From Acidobacteriota bacterium (GTDB taxonomy: Bacteria; Acidobacteriota; Terriglobia; Terriglobales; Acidobacteriaceae): a DNA stretch of 64,000 bases. Positions 16,971 to 25,876 of the stretch are shown piece after piece (within the stretch, counting starts at the first letter, position 1; every line of letters begins with the position of its first letter). The DNA lies in NCBI GenBank assembly GCA_003225005.1, contig QIAN01000015.1, positions 1-64,000 of the forward strand. The letters are read 5' to 3'. The notes under the pieces were generated by a model. That model made no database searches. It was given only the letters and a program-made list of their open reading frames with translations, and was not told the origin of the DNA. The position numbers and the translations under genes are program-made.

Positions 16971-17130
16971 ACTCGACCAGAAAAAATTGATTGAGCGAAT
17001 CGCCGCTGCGGAAACGGCAATTTCCAATCGGCTGCGAGCCATTGCTGGAGATTCTAACCATCACGCTGAGCGACAGGCTATTGAGGATGCTCTTTCATCA
17101 CTGCGCGTACTCAAGCGCAACAGCCTTTGA
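16888..17130 (+). CDS. Conserved hypothetical protein, 80 residues
   Basis: AAAGAGAG lies upstream of the ATG. The product has a conserved-looking core: YQQALLELDQKKLIERIAAA, then HAERQAIEDALSSLRVLKR. It is predicted to be an all-helical cytoplasmic protein with heptad-like spacing. Similar small proteins are common in Acidobacteria, but I know no function. Confidence 0.65.
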   Translation: MEFSNETNTDEGIPYAEWREPYQQALLELDQKKLIERIAAAETAISNRLRAIAGDSNHHAERQAIEDALSSLRVLKRNSL

Positions 17131-17185
17131 GCGGAATGGCACGATCCTAGCGCCCTGAAACAACGGGGCAGAGTCAGGAGGCTTT

Positions 17186-17724
17186 GTGGAAGAGCCTACG
17201 AAATCACAAATGAAATGCTCAATCTGCAATCAGCCCGTTGCTCTTGAAATCGCCAAAACGGATGATTTCGGGCAGGCCGTGCACGAGGAATGCTATGTCC
17301 TCAAACTTGGTGTCGAGTCCAGCCGAGCTGCCGTCCAACACGCAGAACAAACGCAGACCCTCAATATTCACCACAGTCTCAGTGACAAGACCAGATTTAT
17401 TGAAAATTCCTTGCCGCTGATTGCGAGCAGTGGGAATGGCGATTTGAAACGTGCCCTCGCAGAACTGGTTCAGATGGCTGCGGAATCGGCACATTCCAAG
17501 TTCGGGTCGTTCTACGTAGTTGACCCGGCAGAGAACGTCTTGAAACCCCTAGTGACGTACGGAGGACGGTTTCAGACATGCTAAGCGATCCACTGTTTGA
17601 ATCACCAAGAGAGGCAGCGGTGAAATCTCCCATCCGCGCCGGTTTCTCCGTTCCCGTCATTGACCAGAACGGCAATTGCCTACCCCTGAAGAGATTGTCC
17701 GCAATCAGACTTGGGCGCAAATGA
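17186..17724 (+). pseudogene. Zinc-ribbon/GAF protein with internal deletion
   Basis: From a GTG start with AGGAGG upstream, the N-terminus has CSICNQPVALEIAKTDDFG followed by HEECY, a probable metal-binding knuckle. Then comes the start of a GAF domain (ALAELVQMAAESAHSKFGSF). Near 17565 the frame changes, and the other frame continues SDMLSDPLFESPREAAVKSP and FSVPVIDQNGNCL, the middle of a GAF domain. About 25 residues between these parts are missing, and the domain ends prematurely at 17724. The protein is therefore decayed. Confidence 0.6.
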
Positions 17725-17841
17725 TCGCTCACACGATCTCCGTTTACAAGGAGTCTTCCCAACCTGCTTGACGGGGTCGATAAGAGCACAAGGTAAGCCT
17801 ATAGACTGTGATTCGTCAAAAAGGTCTCTGCCTGTCGGTGT

Positions 17842-18019
17842 TCAGACGACTTGCAGGGCTCGGATATACTTACGCCTCGGCAATGACGTCATGTACTCGA
17901 CAACTTCGCTCTGTTCCTGGGCTGTAAGCCCCCAGGCTAAAGCAAGAGTCGTAGTGCGTCACAACGTCGGCCAGTGTCGCAAATCGACCATCGTGATAAA
18001 AACCACCCTTAGTGTGGGT
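17842..18019 (-). pseudogene. C-terminal remnant of a di-haem cytochrome c peroxidase-like protein
   Basis: Translated on the minus strand, it reads THTKGGFYHDGRFATLADVV, then HYDSCFSLG. After a frame change in a run of five G (17929-17933) come LTAQEQSEVVEYMTSLPRR and a stop at 17842. The pattern H-DGRF-TL-EVV-HYD-...LT..E...LVEYL-SL is typical of the C-terminus of MauG/CcpA-type di-haem proteins. No haem-binding CxxCH part is present, so only some 60 residues survive. Confidence 0.6.
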
Positions 18020-18046
18020 CGACGTTAGGTTACATCTGGAAGATTT

Positions 18047-18102
18047 TGGGGGGAGCGACGGGGCTCGAACCCACGGCCTCCTGCGTGACAGGGCAGCGTT
18101 CC
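18047..18102 (-). tRNA. tRNA-Asp (GTC) fragment, 3' part only
   Basis: The minus strand carries an anticodon arm CTGCCCTGTCACGCAG with anticodon GTC, a variable loop, the T arm GTGGGTTCGAGCCCCGT, and the acceptor 3' strand CGCTCCC followed by C and CCA. Upstream of GAAC, at the 3' side of the D stem, the match stops. No D loop or 5' acceptor strand (expected GGGAGCG) is present, so it cannot fold into a whole tRNA. Such 3'-only copies are typical of element attachment sites; a simple 5' deletion is also possible. Confidence 0.75.
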
Positions 18103-18452
18103 GCCGACAGGAAGTCAGATTTTCTCGTCAACAAGTTCCTCAGACAGGGCCTTGTTCTCCGCCGATCCAGACGCGACACACATCTAATCGCGTTAAGTCT
18201 GTCCAAAGCACTCGCGCAGCCGCTAGCATTAACTTTTCCCGATACATCATTATTTATTAAGGTGGTTAGAAGCTTAGAGCGCAAAATCGATGAAAGGCTG
18301 CGCTCTTCGACGCGTCGCATAGCAGCAAATCGATGACACTCAATGAGATGAAACTCAGGTGTCCTTCGCCGAGTGCGTTGTTTCCACCCACGATAGAGGG
18401 CTTGTTTGCTGTCGAGCGGGCTTTAGGAATTTCGCCTAACTCATTGAAAAGA
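18103..18452. other. Sequence between tRNA-Asp fragment and tRNA-Phe, no gene recognised
   Basis: This 350-base stretch has no recognisable gene. Open frames that run into the tRNA fragment give translations of tRNA sequence and are spurious. It may be foreign DNA left at the tRNA-Asp break. Confidence 0.4.
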
Positions 18453-18528
18453 TGGTGGCCAGGGACGGAGTTGAACCGCCGACGCCAGCCTTTTCAGGGC
18501 TGCGCTCTACCACCTGAGCTACCTGGCC
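18453..18528 (-). tRNA. tRNA-Phe (GAA)
   Basis: A full cloverleaf can be drawn on the minus strand: acceptor GGCCAGG/CCTGGCC, D arm GCTC...GAGC, anticodon arm CAGCC-CTGAAAA-GGCTG with anticodon GAA, T arm GGCGG-TTCAACT-CCGTC, discriminator A and an encoded CCA (18453-18455). It lies upstream of the tRNA-Asp fragment on the same strand. Confidence 0.95.
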
Positions 18529-18801
18529 ACGCTTAAGCCCGCGCTCGATCTGCGCGCGGACTGTCCGCTTCACGCTGATTTTGGCGGGATTGCTAACCGA
18601 ACGAAACCACTCCAGTGCCGGAAGCGTGCGGAACGCAGTTGATTATAGCAATGCTGAAGCATTCGCTCAACGCGAAGACCCGAACCAAGAAACGGAAATA
18701 TGATCCTTAAGGACTGTTGTACCTCTCCGCCGACAATCTGGAGTGCGCAGCATAGCTTCGGTCGGTGGTTGGGTTGCACTGCTCCTTAGTGACAAAAGCT
18801 A

Positions 18802-18829
18802 AGGACGCTGGAGCGGAATCCAGCGTCCT
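18802..18829 (-). terminator. Rho-independent terminator after M1 aminopeptidase
   Basis: AGGACGCTGGA, loop GCGGAA and TCCAGCGTCCT form an 11-bp stem, about 30 bases past the peptidase stop. On the minus strand it is followed by TTAGCTTTTG, enough of a T-rich tail for intrinsic termination. Confidence 0.75.
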
Positions 18830-18859
18830 GAATTCGCAACTGGAACACGGCTTTACTTG

Positions 18860-21484
18860 CTACTTTCCTCCTGCGGCGCCGTGCCCTCCAAGCCATGAGG
18901 CCAACTGAGACTCCTGCTGCGACTTCAAACTGACACAGTTGTTGATGCGCTCGATCGATTGCTTGTACGTACGTTCTGCCGCTTCAACCTTGTGGGCGGC
19001 GAAAAAGTCTGCCACCTGATCCCGCATCCCTGAGTCGCAGAAGCTGCTGGTCGCATTTACGACCTGGGCACTGGCGAAGGGTCCTCCTGATTTCTGGATC
19101 GCATCCCAGTGCGACTGGATGAAATCCCAAGCCAGCTTTTCGCCTGCCCAGTTCTGCAACACTCCGGTCACAAGTTGCAAGGCGTCCTGCGAACGCACGT
19201 CAGGTGATATGGCGAACTCCAGCGTCCGTTGCAGCAGTTTTGGATCGCTGAATTGCGGTAGCGTGAAGAAGTACATGTAGTACTCCTCGGGTGACTTTGG
19301 ATTCTTCAATGCCGCCATCACGCGGTCGTAAAATGCCCGGTCGCCGTTCAACGCAGCTAGTGCGAGACCGCTGCTGGCAAGGTCGCGATCGACAGACGCG
19401 GAATCTTCCAGAGTCTTATCCGCAATCTTTCGCGCCTCAGCCAGAGTCTCCGGATCGCGGGCGTCGTAGCCCAGTCCATGGAACAGACGAGTTCGCAGCG
19501 CCTTTTGCTCGTCACTCTCGCCCGGCTTCGGTTCCCATCCCACATCCTTCATGATCGGAGTCAGATACTGGCGGAGCCATGCGCGGTAGGAATCGCGGTC
19601 ACCATCGTTCACGAGATATTGACCGATGTAGTTGAGCCGCACCAGCACGTCTTCCAACACCGCGCGGTTGCGATCTGTTTCGAGACCTTGCGCGAATGCC
19701 AGGTAGTCTCCAACGGGTTCGCTTCCGACACGCACCGACGCCCAGATGTCCGACTGCAGAGCAATGCGCTCCGCGGGAGACAGCTTGCTCTCGGCATCTT
19801 TGGCCAGAGCCCGCACGGCATCGGGTTGGTACGCGACGCGATAGTAACCAGTAGCCCCGGCATTTGCCAGAACCCAGGTCGAGCATCCCGGCAGGGTAAA
19901 GGATTCCTCTTTCTTGGTGAGCAGCTCACATTTCTCGGTCCCTTGACCATTCGCAGATCCCTTCAGGCAGAGCGGGATCTCCCACGCCTCAGCGTTGGCT
20001 GCCTCGAACTTGGCTCGGTCGTAGAAATAACGTTGCTGCGCCAGTGTGACTCTCGTGGAACTCCCCGAACATTGTGCCTTAACGTTGATGATGGGTACGC
20101 CCGGCTGTTTCACAAAGGTTGGCATGATGTGGTCGACGGGCTTCCTGGAGACTTTCGCTTGCGCGTCCCAGAAGTCGCCGGCCGTTGCATTGCCGTACTC
20201 ATGCTGCTTCAGATAGGCGTTCACCCCCTGCCGGAAAGTTTCCTCGCCGAGATAAGCTTCCAGCATGTGCAGCACCGCCGCCGCCTTGCCGTATGCGATT
20301 CCATCAAATAGTTCCTGAATCTGTGCCGGGGTATCCGCGGCCTGGTGAATGGGACGGGTATTGGCCAGCGAGTCTACGTTCATAGTTCCGGCGGCCTGGC
20401 TTACATCGTCGAGATTAAAATTCCATTCTGGCTTCCACGCCTCGACCGGTTTGCTCGACATCCACGTGGCGAAGCCCTCGTTCAGCCAGATATCGTCCCA
20501 CCACTTCATCGTGACCAGATCGCCAAACCACTGGTGCGCCATCTCATGTGCAATCACCGAGGCGATAGTTTTCTTCAGTTCGATAGAGCCTTGCTTCTCA
20601 TCGATCAGCAGAATTACTTCGCGGAAGGTGATGCAACCTGTGTTCTCCATCGCGCCCGCGGAGAAGTCAGGCAGGCCGATCAGGTCCAGCTTGCCGTAAG
20701 GATATTTAACACCGAAATACTTGTCGTAGTAGCTGAGAACGTGTTCCGCCGACTCCAGCGCGAACTTGCCCATCTCCTTCTTTCCCGGAGTGCCGTAAAC
20801 ACGAATTGGGATACCATCGGCAGACCCTTCGATGTATTCAAAATCACCGATCACCAGCGCGGCCAGGTATGACGACATTTTCGGCGTCGTGGCGAAACGC
20901 ATGGTGTGCTGGTTTTCACCCGGACCCGGCGTGTCGGAAATTATCTTCGAATTGGAAATCGCCACATGTCCCTTGTGGGCTACGGCGGTAATGTCAAAAG
21001 TGGCTTTGTAGTCCGGCTCATCAAATGATGGATACGCACGCCGCGCGTCTGTGGCTTCGAATTGAGAGGCCGCATACTTGCGCCCTTGATCGTCTTTGCC
21101 AAGGTAAAGGCCGCGCATCTGACTGTTGAGGATGCCGTTGTATTTGATGTGGATGGTCGCCGATCCCGCCGCCAACGGTTTCTCAACCGACAGCGTAACC
21201 ATTTCCTTTTCTTTGTCGGGTGTGACTTTAGCTTTCTGCGTCGCGCCGCCGCTAGTCATGGACACGTCCTCGAAGTCAATGTCAATCGCGTTCAGCGTGA
21301 TCTCGGAGGTGGGCTGGAAAACTCGAATCGCGATGATCTCGTCGCCCGCAAACGTCGCTTTGTCCAGATCGGGGGTGAATGTCAGCTTGTAATTTTCTGG
21401 CCGGGCCACCGCCGGCAGCCGCTGCGCCAATGCCAGCGAAGCTACTACGAGTGCGAACGCACATAGGGCAAAAACTCGCTTCAT
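18860..21484 (-). CDS. Secreted M1-family aminopeptidase
   Basis: The 874-residue protein has a signal peptide (ALCAFALVVASLALAQ) and the M1 architecture: an N-terminal beta domain, the substrate motif GAMENTG, the zinc motif HEMAHQWFGD with the third ligand Glu in NEGFATW, and an ERAP1-like C-terminal helical domain. It removes N-terminal residues from peptides in the periplasm or outside the cell. CGAGGAAAATAT precedes the ATG. The length is normal for the family. It follows the hut genes on the same strand after 118 bases and ends in a good terminator. Confidence 0.93.
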   Translation of the reverse strand: MKRVFALCAFALVVASLALAQRLPAVARPENYKLTFTPDLDKATFAGDEIIAIRVFQPTSEITLNAIDIDFEDVSMTSGGATQKAKVTPDKEKEMVTLSVEKPLAAGSATIHIKYNGILNSQMRGLYLGKDDQGRKYAASQFEATDARRAYPSFDEPDYKATFDITAVAHKGHVAISNSKIISDTPGPGENQHTMRFATTPKMSSYLAALVIGDFEYIEGSADGIPIRVYGTPGKKEMGKFALESAEHVLSYYDKYFGVKYPYGKLDLIGLPDFSAGAMENTGCITFREVILLIDEKQGSIELKKTIASVIAHEMAHQWFGDLVTMKWWDDIWLNEGFATWMSSKPVEAWKPEWNFNLDDVSQAAGTMNVDSLANTRPIHQAADTPAQIQELFDGIAYGKAAAVLHMLEAYLGEETFRQGVNAYLKQHEYGNATAGDFWDAQAKVSRKPVDHIMPTFVKQPGVPIINVKAQCSGSSTRVTLAQQRYFYDRAKFEAANAEAWEIPLCLKGSANGQGTEKCELLTKKEESFTLPGCSTWVLANAGATGYYRVAYQPDAVRALAKDAESKLSPAERIALQSDIWASVRVGSEPVGDYLAFAQGLETDRNRAVLEDVLVRLNYIGQYLVNDGDRDSYRAWLRQYLTPIMKDVGWEPKPGESDEQKALRTRLFHGLGYDARDPETLAEARKIADKTLEDSASVDRDLASSGLALAALNGDRAFYDRVMAALKNPKSPEEYYMYFFTLPQFSDPKLLQRTLEFAISPDVRSQDALQLVTGVLQNWAGEKLAWDFIQSHWDAIQKSGGPFASAQVVNATSSFCDSGMRDQVADFFAAHKVEAAERTYKQSIERINNCVSLKSQQESQLASWLGGHGAAGGK

Positions 21485-21602
21485 ATATTTTCCTCGGGGG
21501 GTGTCTGTTGACTCTAACTATGACGCTCGTCTTCGAAAGCACCGCAAATAGGGACGCTACCAAGACCGCTGTCACATTGTACGGAAACTGCAATCGCAAA
21601 GT

Positions 21603-22925
21603 TCACCGCGTACGAACTAGGCTAACATTGGACATCACGGTCCCGTTCAGGATCGTTTTGCTGCAACGGTTGACCCCAAACCAATAAGGGATTTCCCGAT
21701 AGTCTGCCACGGCAAACACCGCCAAGTCGGCATCTTTCCCCGGCTCAATGCTTCCCTTCCGATGGCCCAGTCGCAGCGCCCAGGCACCGTTAATTGTACC
21801 TGCGGCAATCACTTCCGCCGGAGACATCTTCATATGCGTCGAGGCCAGAGACATTGCCATCGGCATGCTCAGGGTCGGAGACGTGCCGGGGTTATAGTCC
21901 GTGGCCAAGGCAACGGGCACTCCGGCATCAATCAACTTGCGCGCCGGCGGATACTCATCCAGCCCGAGAAAATAGTTGGCCCCCGGCACCAGCGTCGCTA
22001 CGGTGTCTCGCTTGGCCAACTGCGGGATGTCATCCTGGTTCACGTGGTCCATGTGATCGAACGACGCCGGATCAAAGCGCAAGAACGGCCAAAGCACTGT
22101 CTCTGTGAGTTGACACATGTGCGCCCGAACTGACAGCCCATGGCGTTCGGCGGCTGCAAAGATCTTTTCGGTATCTTCGACAGTGAAAGCCCCTCGGTCG
22201 CAGAAAACGTCCACGAACTGCGCGAGCTTCTGCCTCGCTGCTCGGGGGATCATCTCTTTACAGACGATTTCAACGTAATTTAGTGAGCGGCCCTGAAATT
22301 CTCTTGGGACGACATGAGCCCCTAAGAGGGTTGGAACCACCGTTCCCGGCCAGCGGGCAGCGGCTTCTCGGATCGCCTGCAAAGATTTCATCTCGGACTC
22401 GACCGTCAGTCCGTAGCCCGATTTCGCCTCGACCGTGGTCGTCCCGTGGATCGCCATGTCGTGCAGCGCTGAAAACACTCTTGCTGCCAGGGCGCTCTTC
22501 CCTGCCCTGCGCACACCGTCGACGCTGGCGCGGATGCCACCGCCGGCCTGAGCCATCTCCTGGTAGGACGCACCCTCGATTCGCTTCTCAAAATCCACCA
22601 GCCGCGGGCTGACGAAAACCGGATGGGTGTGCGAATCAACAAAGCCGGGCGTGACAACTTCTCCGGCGCAATCGATTTCGGTAACGTTCTTACGATTCTT
22701 TTTCAGCCAGGGGTCGCGTAGGGCGTCTTTGGTCGTGCCTACAGAAACAATCTTGCCGCCAACACACAGCACGGCGCCGTCTTCGATGATTCCGAGTTCC
22801 CTGAGCTCCTGCCCACGACGCGGGCCAGATTTGTGAGAAACCGAGTGTAGCGCGAGAAGCTGGCCGATGTTGATCAGTAACAACGCTGGCTTCGTCTGGG
22901 ATTTGCTCTTCCGGTTTAGACTCAA
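21603..22925 (-). CDS. hutI: Imidazolonepropionase
   Basis: HutI hydrolyses 4-imidazolone-5-propanoate to N-formimino-L-glutamate in histidine breakdown. The metal-binding HxH appears in FVDSHTHPVFVSPR. Other family blocks are EAKSGYGLT, LLGAHVVPREF, and ATDYNPGTSP near the C-terminus. The 440-residue length fits, with about 25 extra residues at the N-terminus. The start given is a TTG without a good ribosome binding site, so the true start may lie slightly downstream. hutU lies 97 bases upstream on the same strand; hutH and the last-step enzyme are not in the window. Confidence 0.9.
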   Translation of the reverse strand: MSLNRKSKSQTKPALLLINIGQLLALHSVSHKSGPRRGQELRELGIIEDGAVLCVGGKIVSVGTTKDALRDPWLKKNRKNVTEIDCAGEVVTPGFVDSHTHPVFVSPRLVDFEKRIEGASYQEMAQAGGGIRASVDGVRRAGKSALAARVFSALHDMAIHGTTTVEAKSGYGLTVESEMKSLQAIREAAARWPGTVVPTLLGAHVVPREFQGRSLNYVEIVCKEMIPRAARQKLAQFVDVFCDRGAFTVEDTEKIFAAAERHGLSVRAHMCQLTETVLWPFLRFDPASFDHMDHVNQDDIPQLAKRDTVATLVPGANYFLGLDEYPPARKLIDAGVPVALATDYNPGTSPTLSMPMAMSLASTHMKMSPAEVIAAGTINGAWALRLGHRKGSIEPGKDADLAVFAVADYREIPYWFGVNRCSKTILNGTVMSNVSLVRTR

Positions 22926-23022
22926 GCAGCAGATAGTTTAGCAGGCAGATCGGTCCGCTTCGGGATCGTAGTTTCGCTTGGCTGAGATGGACGACCCGCA
23001 TTCCGGCGGATCTTTGAAGCCT

Positions 23023-24699
23023 CTAGCTCCCCATCGGCACCTTCACGCCCGTCTTCGTCGCGAACGCCTTCGCCTCGTCATACCCCGCATCCACATGGCG
23101 AATCACCCCCATGCCTGGGTCCGTGGTTAGCACGCGCTCGATACGCTTCGCCATCATCTCCGTTCCGTCGGCCACCGTCACCTGTCCCGCATGAAGCGAA
23201 TAGCCAATGCCCACGCCGCCGCCGTTGTGGATGGAAACCCACGACGCGCCGGCTGCGGTGTTCAACAGAGCGTTGAGCAGTGGCCAGTCGGCCACCGCGT
23301 CACTGCCGTCTTTCATGCTCTCGGTCTCGCGAAAGGGAGACGCGACCGAACCGCAGTCCAGATGATCGCGTCCAATTACGATCGGAGCTTTGATCGTTCC
23401 CTTTTTCACCAAATCGTTCATCGCGACGCCGAACTGGGCGCGTTCACCGTATCCCAGCCAGCAGATGCGAGCCGGCAGTCCCTGGAACTTGATGCGCTTG
23501 CGGGCCAAATCAATCCAGCGCCGCAGAGTGCGGTTCTCGGGAAAAAGTTCCAGCACAAGGTCATCGGTGACGTGGATGTCGGACGGCTCACCCGATAGCG
23601 CCACCCAACGAAACGGTCCGCGTCCTTCGCAAAACAGCGGACGGATGTAAGCTGGCACGAATCCCGGAAAGTCATAAGCATTGTTCACTCCGCGTTGAAA
23701 GGCAAATGTACGGATATTGTTGCCGTAGTCGAATGTAACCGCGCCCATTTTCTGCAACTGCAGCATTGCTTCCACATGGCGAGCAATGGCGTCGAGGGAT
23801 CGCTCCTGGTAAGCCTGCGGATCACGACCGCGCAGTTCAATCGCCTCGGCGAGCGTCATGCCGTTGGGCACGTAACCGTTCAGCGGATCGTGCGCCGAAG
23901 TCTGGTCGGTCAAAATGTCAGGGACGACGCCACGCTCAGCCAATTGGGGAATGATATCGGCGCAATTGCCGACCAGCCCGACCGAAACGTTTTCTTTCTT
24001 GCGCACTGCATTCTTCAAAATTCGCAGAGCTTCATCGAGCGTGCTGACCATGAAGTCGCAGTAGCCCGTCTTCAGCCGCTTCTTGATGCGCTGCGGATCG
24101 ACGTCGATACCCAAGAATGTCGCGCCGGTCATGGTCGCAGCCAGGGGCTGAGCTCCCCCCATGCCTCCCATGCCGCCGCTCACGATCAGTTTGCCGGCAA
24201 GATCGCCACCAAAGTGTTGGTCTCCGGCGGCGGAGAAAGTCTCAAAGGTCCCCTGCACAATTCCCTGCGAGCCGATGTAAATCCACGAGCCCGCCGTCAT
24301 TTGCCCGTACATCATCAGCCCGGCACGTTCCAATTCGTTGAACTTCTCCCAGTTCGACCAATGTCCCACCAGGTTTGAGTTGGCGATGAGTACGCGCGGC
24401 GCCTGCTCGTGGGTTTTGAAAACGCCTACAGGCTTGCCTGATTGCACCAACAAGGTTTCGTCATTTTCCAGATTCTTCAGTGCCTTGACGATCGCGTGAT
24501 ACGCCTCCCAACTGCGCGCCGCCCGTCCGGTTCCGCCGTATACGACCAAGTCCTTGGGACGCTCAGCGACTTCCTCGTCGAGGTTGTTCATGAGCATGCG
24601 CATTGCGGCTTCCTGCTGCCAGCTCTTACAAGTAATGGAATTCCCCCGCGGTGCACGGATGGAAGTTGGGGCCTGTGAGATTTCCGTTTCGACCGGCAT
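23023..24699 (-). CDS. hutU: Urocanate hydratase
   Basis: HutU converts urocanate to imidazolonepropionate using tightly bound NAD+. The protein has the full family length (558 residues) and conserved blocks: [20 protein letters not shown], the NAD-binding [34 protein letters not shown] with the catalytic-region DQTSAHDP, and [18 protein letters not shown]. It is cytoplasmic. It forms a two-gene hut unit with hutI downstream. The pilin genes upstream are on the same strand but functionally unrelated. Confidence 0.95.
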   Translation of the reverse strand: MPVETEISQAPTSIRAPRGNSITCKSWQQEAAMRMLMNNLDEEVAERPKDLVVYGGTGRAARSWEAYHAIVKALKNLENDETLLVQSGKPVGVFKTHEQAPRVLIANSNLVGHWSNWEKFNELERAGLMMYGQMTAGSWIYIGSQGIVQGTFETFSAAGDQHFGGDLAGKLIVSGGMGGMGGAQPLAATMTGATFLGIDVDPQRIKKRLKTGYCDFMVSTLDEALRILKNAVRKKENVSVGLVGNCADIIPQLAERGVVPDILTDQTSAHDPLNGYVPNGMTLAEAIELRGRDPQAYQERSLDAIARHVEAMLQLQKMGAVTFDYGNNIRTFAFQRGVNNAYDFPGFVPAYIRPLFCEGRGPFRWVALSGEPSDIHVTDDLVLELFPENRTLRRWIDLARKRIKFQGLPARICWLGYGERAQFGVAMNDLVKKGTIKAPIVIGRDHLDCGSVASPFRETESMKDGSDAVADWPLLNALLNTAAGASWVSIHNGGGVGIGYSLHAGQVTVADGTEMMAKRIERVLTTDPGMGVIRHVDAGYDEAKAFATKTGVKVPMGS

Positions 24700-24831
24700 G
24701 GTTAGATGGTATTGCTTCCTATGGCGGTGTGCAATTCACCGAGCGCGGTACCACCAGGAACACAACTCACGCGACCACCATACAGGTGGCGCGTCAGAAA
24801 GATCGGAAGCTCAACAATGCAAGGTGATTAC

Positions 24832-25347
24832 TCACCAGCTGCTGTAGGCCGTGCCGTCGCTGGCGTTCAAATTGGAGGCTGAATGCACGTCACTGATGCC
24901 GGGATCCTGCTGGTCCACGGCCAACAGCACATCTTCCTGCACCACCTCCCAGTTCGCCTGCCCGGTCAGTGGATCATTCGGAATCTGACGAAGGTACCCA
25001 GCCTGAATGATGTCATCAAGGCTCTGGGGCGCTTTCTGCTTGTCGAGGGTATATTGCGAAATCACCGAGCGCAAAGTAAAGAGGTCTTGCCGCAGTACAG
25101 CCTCCCGTGACCGCACGATAGATTGGTTGTAGATGGGCACCGCGACCGCAACCAGGATCATAATAATGCTGATGACGATCATCAGCTCCAGCAAGGTGAA
25201 GCCGCGAACGGTTCGAAGCAGCTTAGGCCGGGTGGGAGAGCTTGTGACAGGTCGACCGGATGGACTCAGCTGACAGGTCCCCCCGAACTCGACTCCAAGC
25301 GCGCCGGCCTCCGTGCGTTGCTCCGAACTAGTGCAGCCTCTCGCCAT
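24832..25347 (-). CDS. Type II secretion/type IV pilin-like protein with long leader
   Basis: The class III prepilin signal is clear: VRGFTLLELMIVISIIMILV, with cleavage after Gly and Glu at mature position 5. The mature part is GspG-like, with DLFTLRSVISQYTLDKQKAP and YLRQIPNDPLTG. The ATG at 25345-25347 follows the previous gene's TAA directly, and AAGGA lies nine bases upstream, so translation is probably coupled. This gives a leader of nearly 50 residues before the cleavage site, against the usual 6-25. It would assemble with the secretin encoded upstream. Confidence 0.85.
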   Translation of the reverse strand: MARGCTSSEQRTEAGALGVEFGGTCQLSPSGRPVTSSPTRPKLLRTVRGFTLLELMIVISIIMILVAVAVPIYNQSIVRSREAVLRQDLFTLRSVISQYTLDKQKAPQSLDDIIQAGYLRQIPNDPLTGQANWEVVQEDVLLAVDQQDPGISDVHSASNLNASDGTAYSSW

Positions 25348-25827
25348 TTACCAATCCTTGTACTTGCTGCCGTCTAACCCTGTGCCCTGAGACTTGGTAT
25401 AGACGTCGAATACGTTTTGTCCACCCCAGGAATCAGAATCGGGATCGTCCTGCATCGAGCGCATTCCCCACTCGCTGCTGTTCGTCATCGGATCCACCGG
25501 GATTTTGCGCAGGAAGCGAATCTTCTTTCCCTGGACTTCTTCGCCCTTGACCAGCGTTTCCAGGTCGGGAGGATAATTTTGGGTTCCCACCTTAGTCTGG
25601 AACGCGTTCCGCTCAGCCGCGTCTTTGTAACGGTCGATGGCATCGCGCATTTCCCACAAGTCCCGGCGCAGTTCGCGTTCCTTCTCTCTTTTGATCGTGA
25701 CCCGCGCCAACGGGACCGCCATCGAGGTGAGAATGAGCAGGATCATTGTGGCGATGATCAACTCGAGCAGCGTGAAACCATGCTGGAGGCCGATGCTTCG
25801 ACCCCGATGGAATGTGGACAGCTTCAT
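25348..25827 (-). CDS. Pseudopilin (GspG-like)
   Basis: The prepilin motif HGFTLLELIIATMILLILTS lies 16 residues from the start, with Glu5 present. The rest fits a type II secretion major pseudopilin: REKERELRRDLWEMRDAIDR, FLRKIPVDPMTNSSEWG and a C-terminal GSKYKDW. It is processed by a prepilin peptidase and forms the periplasmic pseudopilus. It sits 49 bases downstream of the secretin and touches the second pilin gene (TAAATG). Confidence 0.88.
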   Translation of the reverse strand: MKLSTFHRGRSIGLQHGFTLLELIIATMILLILTSMAVPLARVTIKREKERELRRDLWEMRDAIDRYKDAAERNAFQTKVGTQNYPPDLETLVKGEEVQGKKIRFLRKIPVDPMTNSSEWGMRSMQDDPDSDSWGGQNVFDVYTKSQGTGLDGSKYKDW

Positions 25828-25876
25828 CGTTCCGTCGTTTTCAAACTTTCCGGTTGCGCGGCGCCTACCGAAGCTC

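Noticed and set aside
18046-18336. Plus-strand open frame through the tRNA-Asp fragment (GGATGLEPTASC...)
   Set aside because: This translation is the well-known artefact of reading a tRNA 3' end on the opposite strand.
19478-20311. 277-residue plus-strand open frame
   Set aside because: Antisense to the M1 aminopeptidase and without recognisable motifs.
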